64,000 bases of DNA from Fibrobacterota bacterium. Its GTDB lineage: Bacteria; Fibrobacterota; Chitinivibrionia; Chitinivibrionales; Chitinispirillaceae. The stretch covers positions 124,001 through 188,000 of the forward strand of contig JAEWVR010000015.1 of NCBI GenBank assembly GCA_023459055.1. The letters run 5' to 3'. Position numbers and translations under genes: made by a program. A model generated the notes under the pieces. That model saw only the letters and a list, made by a program, of their open reading frames with translations, was not told the origin of the DNA and made no database searches. Position 1 is the first letter of the stretch, and the number at the start of each line of letters is the position of its first letter. Below are positions 1 through 8,270 of the stretch, piece after piece.

Positions 1-2
1 CA

Positions 3-1271
3 TATGAAGCTGCCATGACAAACAGCAAAGTTCAGTACGAGTATGCAAGAGTAAATCTATATGCCCTTGATGTTGACACTAATAAGACAAGCGACGCAGA
101 ATTGTTAAAGTATTATAAGGCCAATCCTGATTCGTTCAAGTCAGAAGCTCAGGCAAATCTTTACTTTGCAAAATTCCCGAAGGTTGCTACACCTGCAGAT
201 GAAAGAGAACTGGTAAATCAGTTGAATGAAATCAGAACACGTGTTGAACAGTCATCAAATCCCGGCGAAACTTTTGCGAATGAGGCAAAGTTGGAATCTG
301 ATGATGAAGGAAGTGCTCAGAATGGTGGAGATCTTGGATTTTTCGGCCGTGGTCAGATGGTTCCTGCGTTTGAAATTGCAGCGTTTGGTACTGACAGTGG
401 AAAAATCTCTAATCCGATCAGAACACAGTACGGGTATCATATACTTTACGTTGAGGGAAAAACGGGTAAGGATTCCACTGCCAAAGTACGGGCACGTCAT
501 ATTCTGAAGAAACTTACACCATCAGCGGAAACCTTCGAAATACTCTCTGACAGGGCAGATAGTCTCATAGCACTTGTTGATGAGAAGAATAAACTTCCTC
601 TGGCGATTAAAAACTTCCCTGGTGTTGAGTTCGATTCTACCGGTTTTTATGCAAAAGGAGCGTTGATTCCAAAGATAGGGTACTTATCAGGTGCAGGGCA
701 GCTTGCATTTGGCAGCAGTGACAAGAAATATACTGCGGAACGTCTTGAAAATAATGATGCATATTATGTTGTTGCACTTAAAGAAATTACAAAAAAAGGT
801 ATTGCTCCATTTGAATCTGTTAAGGAAAGAATCAGGACAACAATTATGGATTCTGTGCGCAAACAGATGGCAAAGGAATATATGGATGGTGTTAAGCAGA
901 AGTTAACCGATGCGTCATCACTGGTGTCAATTAAAGATTCTGATCCAAAGGTGTTTTCAGGTATAACAGATACCATTTCTGTTAACGGATATGTTCCGGG
1001 TATTGGAAACGATACAAAGGTATCTGCTATCGCGTTTGTAACGCCGTTAAATAAAATCTCAAATGTAATCGAATATGACGGGACTTACTATGTTGTAAAG
1101 CCATTATTCGTAAGCAAGGCTCCTGAAATTGATTGGAATTCTGATGCTGTTAAAACTGTTAAAGATGATCTGAAAATGAGAACTATTCAGCGTCTGTATT
1201 ACGGATGGTTTGCAAGTTATAGAAATAAGGCAAAGATCAAGAGTAATGTCGATGAACTCTATCTTGACTGA
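3..1271 (+). CDS. PpiD/SurA-like peptidyl-prolyl isomerase, 5' end missing
   Basis: The reading frame is open to the left edge of the window, so the N-terminus (signal or membrane anchor and part of the chaperone domain) lies outside; the first internal ATG at 15 is not convincing as a start. A parvulin (rotamase) core is visible about 95-145 residues in, with GGDLGFFGRGQMVPAFE followed by a YGYHILYV strand, both typical of PpiC-type domains. A second segment beginning VRARHILKK looks like the start of another parvulin-like repeat, as in SurA and PpiD. By family, these proteins act in the periplasm or at the inner membrane on unfolded outer-membrane and secreted proteins. It ends just before a strong terminator at 1295-1333. 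Whether it is closer to PpiD or SurA cannot be decided without the N-terminus. Confidence 0.85.
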   Translation, partial: YEAAMTNSKVQYEYARVNLYALDVDTNKTSDAELLKYYKANPDSFKSEAQANLYFAKFPKVATPADERELVNQLNEIRTRVEQSSNPGETFANEAKLESDDEGSAQNGGDLGFFGRGQMVPAFEIAAFGTDSGKISNPIRTQYGYHILYVEGKTGKDSTAKVRARHILKKLTPSAETFEILSDRADSLIALVDEKNKLPLAIKNFPGVEFDSTGFYAKGALIPKIGYLSGAGQLAFGSSDKKYTAERLENNDAYYVVALKEITKKGIAPFESVKERIRTTIMDSVRKQMAKEYMDGVKQKLTDASSLVSIKDSDPKVFSGITDTISVNGYVPGIGNDTKVSAIAFVTPLNKISNVIEYDGTYYVVKPLFVSKAPEIDWNSDAVKTVKDDLKMRTIQRLYYGWFASYRNKAKIKSNVDELYLD

Positions 1272-1294
1272 TTACATAGTTTAAAAAATTATAG

Positions 1295-1333
1295 AACGGG
1301 TGATACATAGCGTGTGTATCACCCGTTTTTTTT
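1295..1333 (+). terminator. Rho-independent terminator after the PPIase gene
   Basis: A perfect 13-bp stem (AACGGGTGATACA with TGTATCACCCGTT) around a 7-nt loop runs directly into eight T residues. It closes the isomerase gene and argues against any glycosyltransferase start at 1314, which would lie inside the hairpin. Confidence 0.93.
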
Positions 1334-1388
1334 ATTGATATTAATCCTATTCCTTGCCAAATTAGTGCCTATCGCGTATATTCAAGGA

Positions 1389-2504
1389 ATGAAAATCGGA
1401 TTTGATGCAAAACGGGCGTTTTTCAATAATACCGGGCTTGGCAATTACAGCCGGTCAACAATTGCCGGATTATCGACGTACTTTCCTCATAACTCCTACA
1501 TCCTCTATACACCAAAACCTCACCGGGCCAAATATCAGACCGCAGCAAAGAATGTACTGATCAAAGGGCCAAAAAATATCTTCTATAAGAAATTTCAGTC
1601 GCTCTGGCGAACCCATGGAATTCCATCGGAAGTAAAACAGGACAAGATTGACATTTTTCATGGACTCAGTAATGAGATTCCGTTTGGCATAGAGAAAACA
1701 GGCATTCCCGCGATTGCGTCAATTTGTGATATTATCTTCATTCATTATCCTGAACTGTACAAACCGATTGATCGTAATGTTTACAAAAAGAAACTCAGTA
1801 ATGCCATTGCGAATGCATCACGGATAATTACAATAAGTAAACAGACCAAAGACGATCTTGTGCTTACCTGCAATGTCAATGAAGACCAGATACGGGTTGT
1901 CTACCTTGCTTGCGCGTCTGTGTACTGGAATCCTGTGACTTTGACCGCGAGGCAACAGATACTGCAAAAGTATAAGCTTCCTGCCGAGTTTATTCTTAAT
2001 GTTGGTACTATAGAAAAACGGAAAAATATTCTCTCTGTTATAAAAGCAATGCGTATCCGTCAGATACGCTATCCACTGGTGATTGTTGGCCGCAGTACGC
2101 CATATCTCGATGAGGTGCGGGCGTATATCAGTGAAAACAGGATCAGGGACATACATATTCTTACCAATGTTCCATTTGAGGACCTTCCGGCGCTGTATCA
2201 GCAGGCTCGGCTCTTTGTATATCCATCAATCTATGAAGGGTTCGGAATGCCAATTCTTGAGGCAATGGTGTCGAATACGCCAGTGATTACAACGAAGGGT
2301 GGTTGTTTTGAAGAAGCCGGAGGACCGTATACTGTTTATATCGATCCTCAAAACCCCGAACAGATTGGTGATGCTATCCGGTATTTGCTGGATAATGGCA
2401 GTTATTGCGAGTATATGGTCAATGCCGGACTCGTACATGCCGAACAGTTTAAACTGAAAAATATTGCCGCTGCCACCATGGCTGTTTATAAAGAAGTATT
2501 GTAG
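1389..2504 (+). CDS. Glycosyltransferase family 4
   Basis: Predicted 371-aa cytoplasmic or membrane-associated GT-B glycosyltransferase that moves a sugar from an activated nucleotide donor onto a glycan or lipid acceptor; the acceptor is unknown. The N-terminus has a GLGNYSR glycine-rich turn. The middle has the family-typical VGTIEKRKN. The C-terminal half has YEGFGMPILEAM, the E-x7-E donor-binding motif, followed by VITT. I chose ATG 1389 because the longer frame beginning GTG 1314 starts within the upstream terminator and adds a hydrophobic stretch unlike the family start. The gene stands alone between a terminator and gatC, so no polysaccharide cluster is evident to name its pathway. Confidence 0.88.
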   Translation: MKIGFDAKRAFFNNTGLGNYSRSTIAGLSTYFPHNSYILYTPKPHRAKYQTAAKNVLIKGPKNIFYKKFQSLWRTHGIPSEVKQDKIDIFHGLSNEIPFGIEKTGIPAIASICDIIFIHYPELYKPIDRNVYKKKLSNAIANASRIITISKQTKDDLVLTCNVNEDQIRVVYLACASVYWNPVTLTARQQILQKYKLPAEFILNVGTIEKRKNILSVIKAMRIRQIRYPLVIVGRSTPYLDEVRAYISENRIRDIHILTNVPFEDLPALYQQARLFVYPSIYEGFGMPILEAMVSNTPVITTKGGCFEEAGGPYTVYIDPQNPEQIGDAIRYLLDNGSYCEYMVNAGLVHAEQFKLKNIAAATMAVYKEVL

Positions 2505-2637
2505 TACCCGCTAACGGGATGTTAGTATCGTCTCCTTCACAGCCTTCTTTTCAATTGCGGATTACTGCCGTATAAGGTATTTTACCATCGTGTTACCTGA
2601 TATTTTTGGGAATAATCAACTTGAACAGGATATATAC

Positions 2638-2925
2638 ATGAGTCAGATCTCTCCTGAAATGATTAAAAAAATCGCGAATCTCGCACGCCTCTCTTTTGAT
2701 GAAAAAGAAGGGGAAAAGATCGCCGGTCAATTGAGTGATATTGTCAGTTATGTTGAAAAACTCAATGAACTTGACACAAAGGATGTTGTTCCCTTAAGCA
2801 ATCCTTTTGACGTTGACAAACCGCTCCGGGCGGATACTCCCGCTGACAGTTTGGCAACCGGTGATGTTCTTGCGAATGCACCGATGTCTAAACTTGATTA
2901 CTTTGTTATTCCGAAAGTGATTTAA
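2638..2925 (+). CDS. gatC: Asp-tRNA(Asn)/Glu-tRNA(Gln) amidotransferase subunit C
   Basis: 95-aa small subunit of the GatCAB amidotransferase, which converts mischarged Glu-tRNA(Gln) and/or Asp-tRNA(Asn) to the correct aminoacyl-tRNA. The sequence matches the family: a helical N-terminus with IANLARLSFDE, then YVEKLNELDT, then a proline-rich P(L)SNPF and a C-terminal DYFVIPKVI. ATG 2638 is preceded by AGGA at good spacing; the frame extends to GTG 2590 but the extra residues are not family-like. It sits 4 bp upstream of gatA and is surely cotranscribed with it. GatC wraps around the GatA-GatB interface. Confidence 0.95.
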   Translation: MSQISPEMIKKIANLARLSFDEKEGEKIAGQLSDIVSYVEKLNELDTKDVVPLSNPFDVDKPLRADTPADSLATGDVLANAPMSKLDYFVIPKVI

Positions 2926-2929
2926 TACT

Positions 2930-4417
2930 ATGAGTATGCAGTTGACAAAAGAAAATATTGTTATTCAGCCTGTCAAGGTACTTCAGGACGCGCTTGTATC
3001 AAAGCAGGTATCAAGCAGGGAATTGACACAGGCATTTATTGACCACAGCGAGAAAGTTGATACCAAAATCGGTGCGATACTTACACCGATGTACGATAAA
3101 GCACTCCAAGCTGCTGATGCTGCCGATGCGCGGATTAAAAGTGGTGAGAAAACGCCGGTGCTTGGCATACCAGTAGGTATCAAGGATGTGATCAGTACCA
3201 AAGGAACACAGACTACCGCAGGGTCAAGAATTCTGGAAGGATATATTCCGCCTTATAACGCTACAGTAATTGATAAACTCGAACGTGCTGGTGCTGTGTT
3301 GATCAGTAAACTGAATCTTGATGAATTCGCAATGGGATCATCCTGTGAAAACAGCGGCTACAAAAAGACCTATAATCCCTGGGATTTGTCACGGACACCC
3401 GGTGGATCATCAGGTGGTTCTGCGGCTGCGGTAGCAGCAGGGGAGTGTCCATTCTCTCTGGGTACCGATACCGGTGGTTCGATTCGTCAACCGGCATCAT
3501 TCTGTAACCTCGTGGGTGTAAAACCCACTTACGGACGTGTTTCCCGTTATGGTGTTATCGCGTATGCGTCATCGCTTGATCAGGTGGGAACATTCGCACG
3601 TGATATTCACGGTGCGGCATCACTGCTGCAGGTTATCTCCGGTGAGGATCCTCACGATTCGACATCATCCGCGCGTGCGATTCCCGATTATACTGCGTCA
3701 ATAGGTAAAGATGTCAGGGGACTGCGGATTGGTGTTCCGAAGGAGTATTTTCTTGAAGGGCTCAATGCCGAAATTCGTCATCTGGTACAATCCGGTATTG
3801 ATCTTCTGGTAAAAAAAGGTGCGCAGATTGTTGAAATAAGTCTTCCGCATACCGATTATGCTGTGTCAACATACTACCTTTGCGCTACTGCCGAGGCGTC
3901 AAGTAATCTTGCCCGTTATGATGGTGCCCATTATGGATACAGGGCTGACAATGTGGCAAATCTTCACGATATGTATTTCAGATCACGTTCGGAAGCGTTC
4001 GGTGAGGAAGTCAAGCGTAGAATACTGCTTGGAACATTTGTGTTAAGTGCCGGTTACTACGATGCCTATTATCTGAAATCGCTGCAGGTACGAAGATTGA
4101 TTCAGCAGGATTTTCTTAATGCATTCAATAATGTCGATTGTATCATAACGCCAACATCACCTATCCCGCCGTTTAAAATAGGGGAGCTCACCGATGATCC
4201 GCTGCATATGTATCTTGCGGATATTTTTACCGTAACGGCAAGCCTTGCAGGACTTCCCGGCATGAGCGTTCCCTGTGGATTTACAAAAGAGGGAAAATTG
4301 CCGGTCGGCATGCAGATCATCTGCCCTCCATGGCAGGAGGAACAGCTTTTCAAAATCGGAGCCGCCTACGAACAGGAAACATCCTGGACAAAAGAGACCG
4401 CGACGATTGTTGATTGA
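2930..4417 (+). CDS. gatA: Asp-tRNA(Asn)/Glu-tRNA(Gln) amidotransferase subunit A
   Basis: 495-aa glutaminase/amidase subunit of GatCAB, normal length. The amidase signature is complete: a catalytic Lys at about 85 in PVGIKDVI, the GGSSGGS loop at about 157-163 and GTDTGGSIRQP at about 177-187, which together supply the Lys-cisSer-Ser triad. It liberates ammonia from glutamine for transamidation by GatB. gatB is not adjacent and must lie elsewhere. Because asnS is also present in this window, Glu-tRNA(Gln) is the more likely main substrate (inference). The start ATG 2930 lies 4 bp after the gatC stop; a second ATG at 2936 is possible. Confidence 0.97.
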   Translation: MSMQLTKENIVIQPVKVLQDALVSKQVSSRELTQAFIDHSEKVDTKIGAILTPMYDKALQAADAADARIKSGEKTPVLGIPVGIKDVISTKGTQTTAGSRILEGYIPPYNATVIDKLERAGAVLISKLNLDEFAMGSSCENSGYKKTYNPWDLSRTPGGSSGGSAAAVAAGECPFSLGTDTGGSIRQPASFCNLVGVKPTYGRVSRYGVIAYASSLDQVGTFARDIHGAASLLQVISGEDPHDSTSSARAIPDYTASIGKDVRGLRIGVPKEYFLEGLNAEIRHLVQSGIDLLVKKGAQIVEISLPHTDYAVSTYYLCATAEASSNLARYDGAHYGYRADNVANLHDMYFRSRSEAFGEEVKRRILLGTFVLSAGYYDAYYLKSLQVRRLIQQDFLNAFNNVDCIITPTSPIPPFKIGELTDDPLHMYLADIFTVTASLAGLPGMSVPCGFTKEGKLPVGMQIICPPWQEEQLFKIGAAYEQETSWTKETATIVD

Positions 4418-4448
4418 TAATTATGATTTGTTAAATACGAATTACCGA

Positions 4449-4474
4449 TAGGGACCAGGCATGCCTTGTCCCTA
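4449..4474. repeat. Short palindromic repeat
   Basis: TAGGGACCAGGC and GCCTTGTCCCTA form a 12-bp inverted repeat with one mismatch and a 2-bp centre. There is no T-tract, so it is more like a dispersed REP-type palindrome than a terminator, although it could still act as an mRNA 3' end stabiliser after gatA. Confidence 0.7.
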
Positions 4475-4536
4475 CCAATTGTTTCTATCATTCACGATAA
4501 CACACAAACAAAAAACGAATTCTGTATTGGTAAAAT

Positions 4537-4690
4537 GAGGACACGGAGAACACAGAGATTAGAAATTTTGGGTTTTAGAAATTGATTTGTACAAGATTGT
4601 TTTAGTTCATCAGTATATTTACCTCTAGTATATTTAACTCTTTTTCATACTTCTATCGTTTTTCATTCCTCAGTGTTCTCAGTGTCCTCT
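4537..4690. repeat. MITE-like element with terminal inverted repeats
   Basis: The left end (4537-4557, GAGGACACGGAGAACACAGAG) and the right end (4670-4690, read in reverse complement as GAGGACACTGAGAACACTGAG) agree at 19 of 21 positions in inverted orientation. About 110 bp of A+T-rich, non-coding DNA lies between them. This is the architecture of a small non-autonomous element. No transposase is present. The terminal motif closely resembles accacagaggacacagagaacacagag-type repeats that I recall from other bacterial genomes. Confidence 0.65.
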
Positions 4691-4865
4691 GTGGTAAAAA
4701 ATCGAATCTTACTGTTTACACATGATAAACTTTTAAGCATTACATGGTGGTTTTCCTGACTACATTTAAGTTGCCTTTTTAAGTGGCGATTTCCATATTG
4801 TTACAAAAGATTGAAATTGTAAAAGTATCATTGTCTTATAAAATAGTCATCTGGTAGGGGAGTTT

Positions 4866-6041
4866 ATGGCAAGTCCTAATAAGCTTTTGTCTGGTATTGG
4901 AATCAGCACAATTCAGGATTCTTTTTCTGCCGGAAAGGAAGCTGCGCAGAAAGCAGTTGTATCTCTCGGCGCAGTTAAGCCTTCACTCGTAATGGTATTC
5001 ACAACGCCACGGTTTGATCTGAAAACGCTGATAAAAGGGATCAGGTCGGTTACTGGTGATGCACTACTTGTTGGATGTACCAGTTCTGGAGAATTGGCTA
5101 ATGGTGTCTATTTAGGATTTCAAGCCGGAGTCAGTGTACTTGTACTTGGTGGTGGAACGTACCGGTTTGGCGCAGCATCAGCATCTCAGATTTATGGAGA
5201 TCTCGAAAAAACAGGACAAGACCTAGCTCGTAAGAGTCAGGAGTGCGCCGGGGAGAGTCCCCACGCTGCACTACTGCTTTTTGTCGATCAGCTGGCCGGT
5301 GATCTTCAACAGGTAATTAACGGTGTCTATCGTTTTACTGGTCCTAATGTGTGTTTTGCGGGTGGTGCTGCCGGTGATGAACAGAAATTTGAAAAGACAT
5401 TTGTGTTTCATAATGATCAGATTGTGGAAAAAGGAGCAGTTGCGCTCTGGATTGCCAGTGAACATCCATTAAAAACCTTTGTAGCACATGGTTGGAAACC
5501 TATTGGTGTTCCACTGCTTGTGACACGTGCTGAAGGGACGGAAATACTTGAACTTGCAGGTCGGCCTGCTGCAACAGTGTACGAAGAACAGATCGGAATA
5601 GCACCAGGAGAATTGGCAATTGAAAAATTCTGGGGTACATCGATACTACACCCGTTTGGATTGATACAGTATGACGGGTCGACCATCATAAGGGTTGCAC
5701 GATCAAAAAATGACCATGGTACACTCAGGATTCAAGGATGTGTGCCTCCGGTTGGCAGTGCCGTTCAGGTAATGGCTGGTGACATTGATGCACTGTTAGG
5801 GATTGTAGAGAATGTTACAAAAGATGCTCTTTCTTTTAATAAAGATGCAGGGGTACTTTTATCATTCAGCTGCGCAGCTCGCGCGACGATATTTGGAGCG
5901 CATGCAGCTAAGGAAGCCCAGCTTATTCAACAAGCCGCTGGTGATATACCATCCTTTGGTTTTTATTGTTGTGGTGAATTTGCCCGTTCAGCAGGGGTTT
6001 TAAGTACACATAATGCAACTTTGGCAAGTATTGCATTGTAA
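4866..6041 (+). CDS. FIST domain sensory protein
   Basis: 391-aa stand-alone FIST protein. A FIST_N-like region spans roughly residues 30-220 (LVGCTSSGEL, ALLLFVDQLAGD, FAGGAAGDE are family-like) and a FIST_C-like region roughly 230-380, ending in GFYCCGEFARS. FIST domains are predicted small-ligand (perhaps amino-acid) sensors and are usually attached to, or encoded beside, signalling proteins. There is no signal peptide, so it is probably cytoplasmic. GGGGAG lies 4 bp ahead of the ATG. The GAF protein begins 14 bp downstream, so the two are almost certainly one operon. No output domain occurs in either gene. Confidence 0.9.
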   Translation: MASPNKLLSGIGISTIQDSFSAGKEAAQKAVVSLGAVKPSLVMVFTTPRFDLKTLIKGIRSVTGDALLVGCTSSGELANGVYLGFQAGVSVLVLGGGTYRFGAASASQIYGDLEKTGQDLARKSQECAGESPHAALLLFVDQLAGDLQQVINGVYRFTGPNVCFAGGAAGDEQKFEKTFVFHNDQIVEKGAVALWIASEHPLKTFVAHGWKPIGVPLLVTRAEGTEILELAGRPAATVYEEQIGIAPGELAIEKFWGTSILHPFGLIQYDGSTIIRVARSKNDHGTLRIQGCVPPVGSAVQVMAGDIDALLGIVENVTKDALSFNKDAGVLLSFSCAARATIFGAHAAKEAQLIQQAAGDIPSFGFYCCGEFARSAGVLSTHNATLASIAL

Positions 6042-6055
6042 GATTCGGGGATCTG

Positions 6056-7159
6056 ATGAATGATTGTTGTAAAATAAGTAAACCATTCCCTTCTGTAAAT
6101 GGTTCAGAAAATCCGGAAAAATTAAAGTCAGAACTGAGCAATGCATTAAAAGAGCGTGACAATGCGATTCATACAGCCCAACTTGCAGTTGCCAATACAA
6201 CCCGTATTACACGTCTGCTTGCAATACTAAGTGAGCCCGCGTCAATAAAAACGGTTTTAGATCGTTTGCTTCTTCTGCTCTCTGAACTTTTTTTCGCCGA
6301 TATTGTTGTAATTCTCGATCCTGCGGGAACGGGCAGTTTTATTCCTTTAGCGACATTGGGTATCCCTGAAAAGATGGATCGGTGCTGCTTTTCCGATGAT
6401 ATAAACGGACATACTGCAACTGTTCTTACGACCAATGACGTAGTAATTTCCAATCAGGCAGAATCAGATAAAAATGTCGATCCAATTTTACGAGAGCTTG
6501 GTGTCAGAACGGCTATTTCAGTTCCTTTGACAAATGCTTCTGAAATGTCAAGAGGTATCATGGTTCTTGCCAGGTGCACTCCATCTCCATTTTCAGACGG
6601 GGACAGGGATCTCCTCATGACAATGGGGTATAGAATTGGTTTATCAATACAAGAAGCGCGGCGGAGTGCTTTGCTTGAAAAAATTATTGAAACAGGATAT
6701 GAAATAACCCGTCTTTCTACTATTAGAGATATCTGCAATGAAATAGTTTGTGTGTTTTCGTCTATCTTCTGTTCAGATGCAGCCACGATTGTTTTAAAAA
6801 AACAGAGAACCATTCCCGAATGTATTGCCTGGTATGGTATCAGGCCTGATCAGCTTGATGTATGTGTCAAGGTAACTGAATCGCTGCTTCATGATCATCT
6901 TTTTGCCACGACCCGACCATTCTGTACACAGGATCTTCATGACACCGCAAAGCGTATCTCATTGGAACTTCCCGGCAACTTTCCTGTTCGGGCACTCATG
7001 GCAATTCCCCTTTTTCGTAATCGTCAAGTCTATGGTTTACTGTACGGATTACGTTATTCAACGATACCATTCAGTCAGGAATGTTCACAACTTGCATCAC
7101 TTTTTGCAGCACAGATTTCGGTCTCTATAGAAAACGCCAGCCTTTATCAGGCAATGTAG
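6056..7159 (+). CDS. Tandem GAF-domain protein without output domain
   Basis: 367 aa. A short coiled-coil N-terminus (about 20-50) is followed by a first GAF domain at about 55-200 and a second at about 215-365. Each ends with the usual helix (LSIQEARRSALLEKI and VSIENASLYQAM). In relatives the last helix continues into a coiled coil and a histidine kinase or cyclase; here the protein stops immediately after it. It follows the FIST gene by 14 bp. It may be a free sensory adaptor for a kinase encoded elsewhere, or the stub of a longer sensor. Downstream sequence (7160-7365) shows no kinase motif in any frame. Confidence 0.82.
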   Translation: MNDCCKISKPFPSVNGSENPEKLKSELSNALKERDNAIHTAQLAVANTTRITRLLAILSEPASIKTVLDRLLLLLSELFFADIVVILDPAGTGSFIPLATLGIPEKMDRCCFSDDINGHTATVLTTNDVVISNQAESDKNVDPILRELGVRTAISVPLTNASEMSRGIMVLARCTPSPFSDGDRDLLMTMGYRIGLSIQEARRSALLEKIIETGYEITRLSTIRDICNEIVCVFSSIFCSDAATIVLKKQRTIPECIAWYGIRPDQLDVCVKVTESLLHDHLFATTRPFCTQDLHDTAKRISLELPGNFPVRALMAIPLFRNRQVYGLLYGLRYSTIPFSQECSQLASLFAAQISVSIENASLYQAM

Positions 7160-7413
7160 ATGGTACGATAGCAAAAGGGATACATCATAAGAGAATGTCG
7201 TCCCGACTTCGCTCGACGACAATTTATCTGCAGGACTATTTCACGGATGTAACCATCGAATCACAATCATGGCTCACAAATAACGACCCCGCCTATTGAC
7301 ACATCCATACCCTTGACATAGTTTACTAAAGAAGCGTACCGCATTAGTTTTATTTCAGTGGTACAGTGCTGGCAGGATTTACGAAACCGGATATACAGAT
7401 TGAGGTATTAAAT

Positions 7414-7950
7414 ATGGAATTTAATGCAGGCTCATTTAGATTGAGAAAACCTGGTTATGAAGATGCTGATGGATTTATTGAAATATGTTCCGAAACAGAA
7501 ACCATGAAATATTATGGAATTGCAGGTGCATGTATCGATACTGTTCAGAAAGCTAAAGATCAAATTGATTGGTGTAATAATTTGTTTGAGAACTCTGGCG
7601 GTCGCTGGATTATTGTTGAGCAGGATGTTAATAAATACATTGGAGATATCGGATTTCACAATTATCAGGGAGATCATAACAAAGTTGAAATAGGATACAG
7701 AATAAAACAAAAATATTGGGGTACTGGAATAATGACTCAATGTATTAAAACATTAATAAAATATGGTTTTGAAAACATGAATTACAATAGAATTGAAGCG
7801 TTAGTTGACAATAGGAACATCGGATCAAAAAAAGTACTTTTAAAAAATAATTTTAAATGTGAGGGAACTTTACGTGATTATGAATTTGAGCATGGCCATT
7901 ATATAGACATGGACATCTTTTCAATATTAAGAAGGGAACATAATAGTTAA
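7414..7950 (+). CDS. GNAT family N-acetyltransferase (RimJ/RimL type)
   Basis: 178-aa acetyltransferase with the RimJ/RimL arrangement: FRLRKPGYEDADG at the N-terminus, then YIGDIGFHNY, then the acetyl-CoA loop region in YRIKQKYWGTGIMTQ, and the C-terminal EALVDNRNIGSKKVLLKNNF. Such proteins acetylate protein N-termini, amino groups of antibiotics or other small molecules; the substrate is not predictable. ATG 7414 follows GAGG at 8 bp; the frame is open to GTG 7366 but that extension is not family-like. The gene is visibly richer in A+T (AAT, AAA, ATA codons) than its neighbours, which suggests recent transfer. Confidence 0.87.
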   Translation: MEFNAGSFRLRKPGYEDADGFIEICSETETMKYYGIAGACIDTVQKAKDQIDWCNNLFENSGGRWIIVEQDVNKYIGDIGFHNYQGDHNKVEIGYRIKQKYWGTGIMTQCIKTLIKYGFENMNYNRIEALVDNRNIGSKKVLLKNNFKCEGTLRDYEFEHGHYIDMDIFSILRREHNS

Positions 7951-7975
7951 CCATTGATGGTTGATAAAACGGATG

Positions 7976-8040
7976 TTTATTTCGGGGCGGGGTAGCACGA
8001 AGGCGGACGGGCACGAGGCCGGTCCGTATGGGGCGCTGAT
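7976..8040. other. Short G+C-rich patch
   Basis: About 60 bp of strongly G+C-rich sequence sits between A+T-rich flanks just after the acetyltransferase gene, including CGGAC and GGTCCG arms about 12 bp apart. No coding frame of note. It resembles a fragment of a dispersed repeat or a recombination scar. Confidence 0.35.
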
Positions 8041-8080
8041 TAATATGCCTGGTTAATTGATTTAATGGTAAATATCGGTG

Positions 8081-8254
8081 TTATACTTTTGGCGGTTTGC
8101 TGAATATTCCGATAATGAAAAGCAGTATGAACAAGCCACCAGATATCAGTGCTGCTAAGGGTGCATACGATGTAAATGATGGAACCGCGTTGGTTTGCCA
8201 CAGAACAAGACCGGCAATTGAGATCAAAAGAAAAACAAATGAAAACGCAATCAT
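8081..8254 (-). CDS. Small two-helix membrane protein
   Basis: 57-aa protein with two hydrophobic helices (about residues 3-20 and 31-51) joined by a short polar loop, ending in a basic SKPPKV tail; likely inserted in the inner membrane. Function unknown. The start ATG is preceded by AGGAG with 6-bp spacing, which supports a real gene. It begins 16 bp after the stop of the polysaccharide deacetylase and is probably cotranscribed with it. The frame can be extended upstream, but the extension overlaps the deacetylase gene. Confidence 0.68.
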   Translation of the reverse strand: MIAFSFVFLLISIAGLVLWQTNAVPSFTSYAPLAALISGGLFILLFIIGIFSKPPKV

Positions 8255-8270
8255 GAAAAACTCCTGTATT

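Larger units (their letters stand above)
4418..4865. other. Intergenic spacer with two inverted-repeat elements
   Basis: No gene is visible. The spacer contains a 26-bp palindromic repeat (4449-4474) and a longer MITE-like element with terminal inverted repeats (4537-4690), listed separately. The last 100 bp are A+T-rich and presumably carry the promoter of the FIST gene; I could not fix a -35/-10 pair with normal spacing. Confidence 0.7.

Noticed and set aside
1314..1388. Longer N-terminus for the glycosyltransferase from GTG 1314
   Set aside because: The start codon lies inside a strong terminator hairpin, and family alignment begins at the internal ATG 1389.
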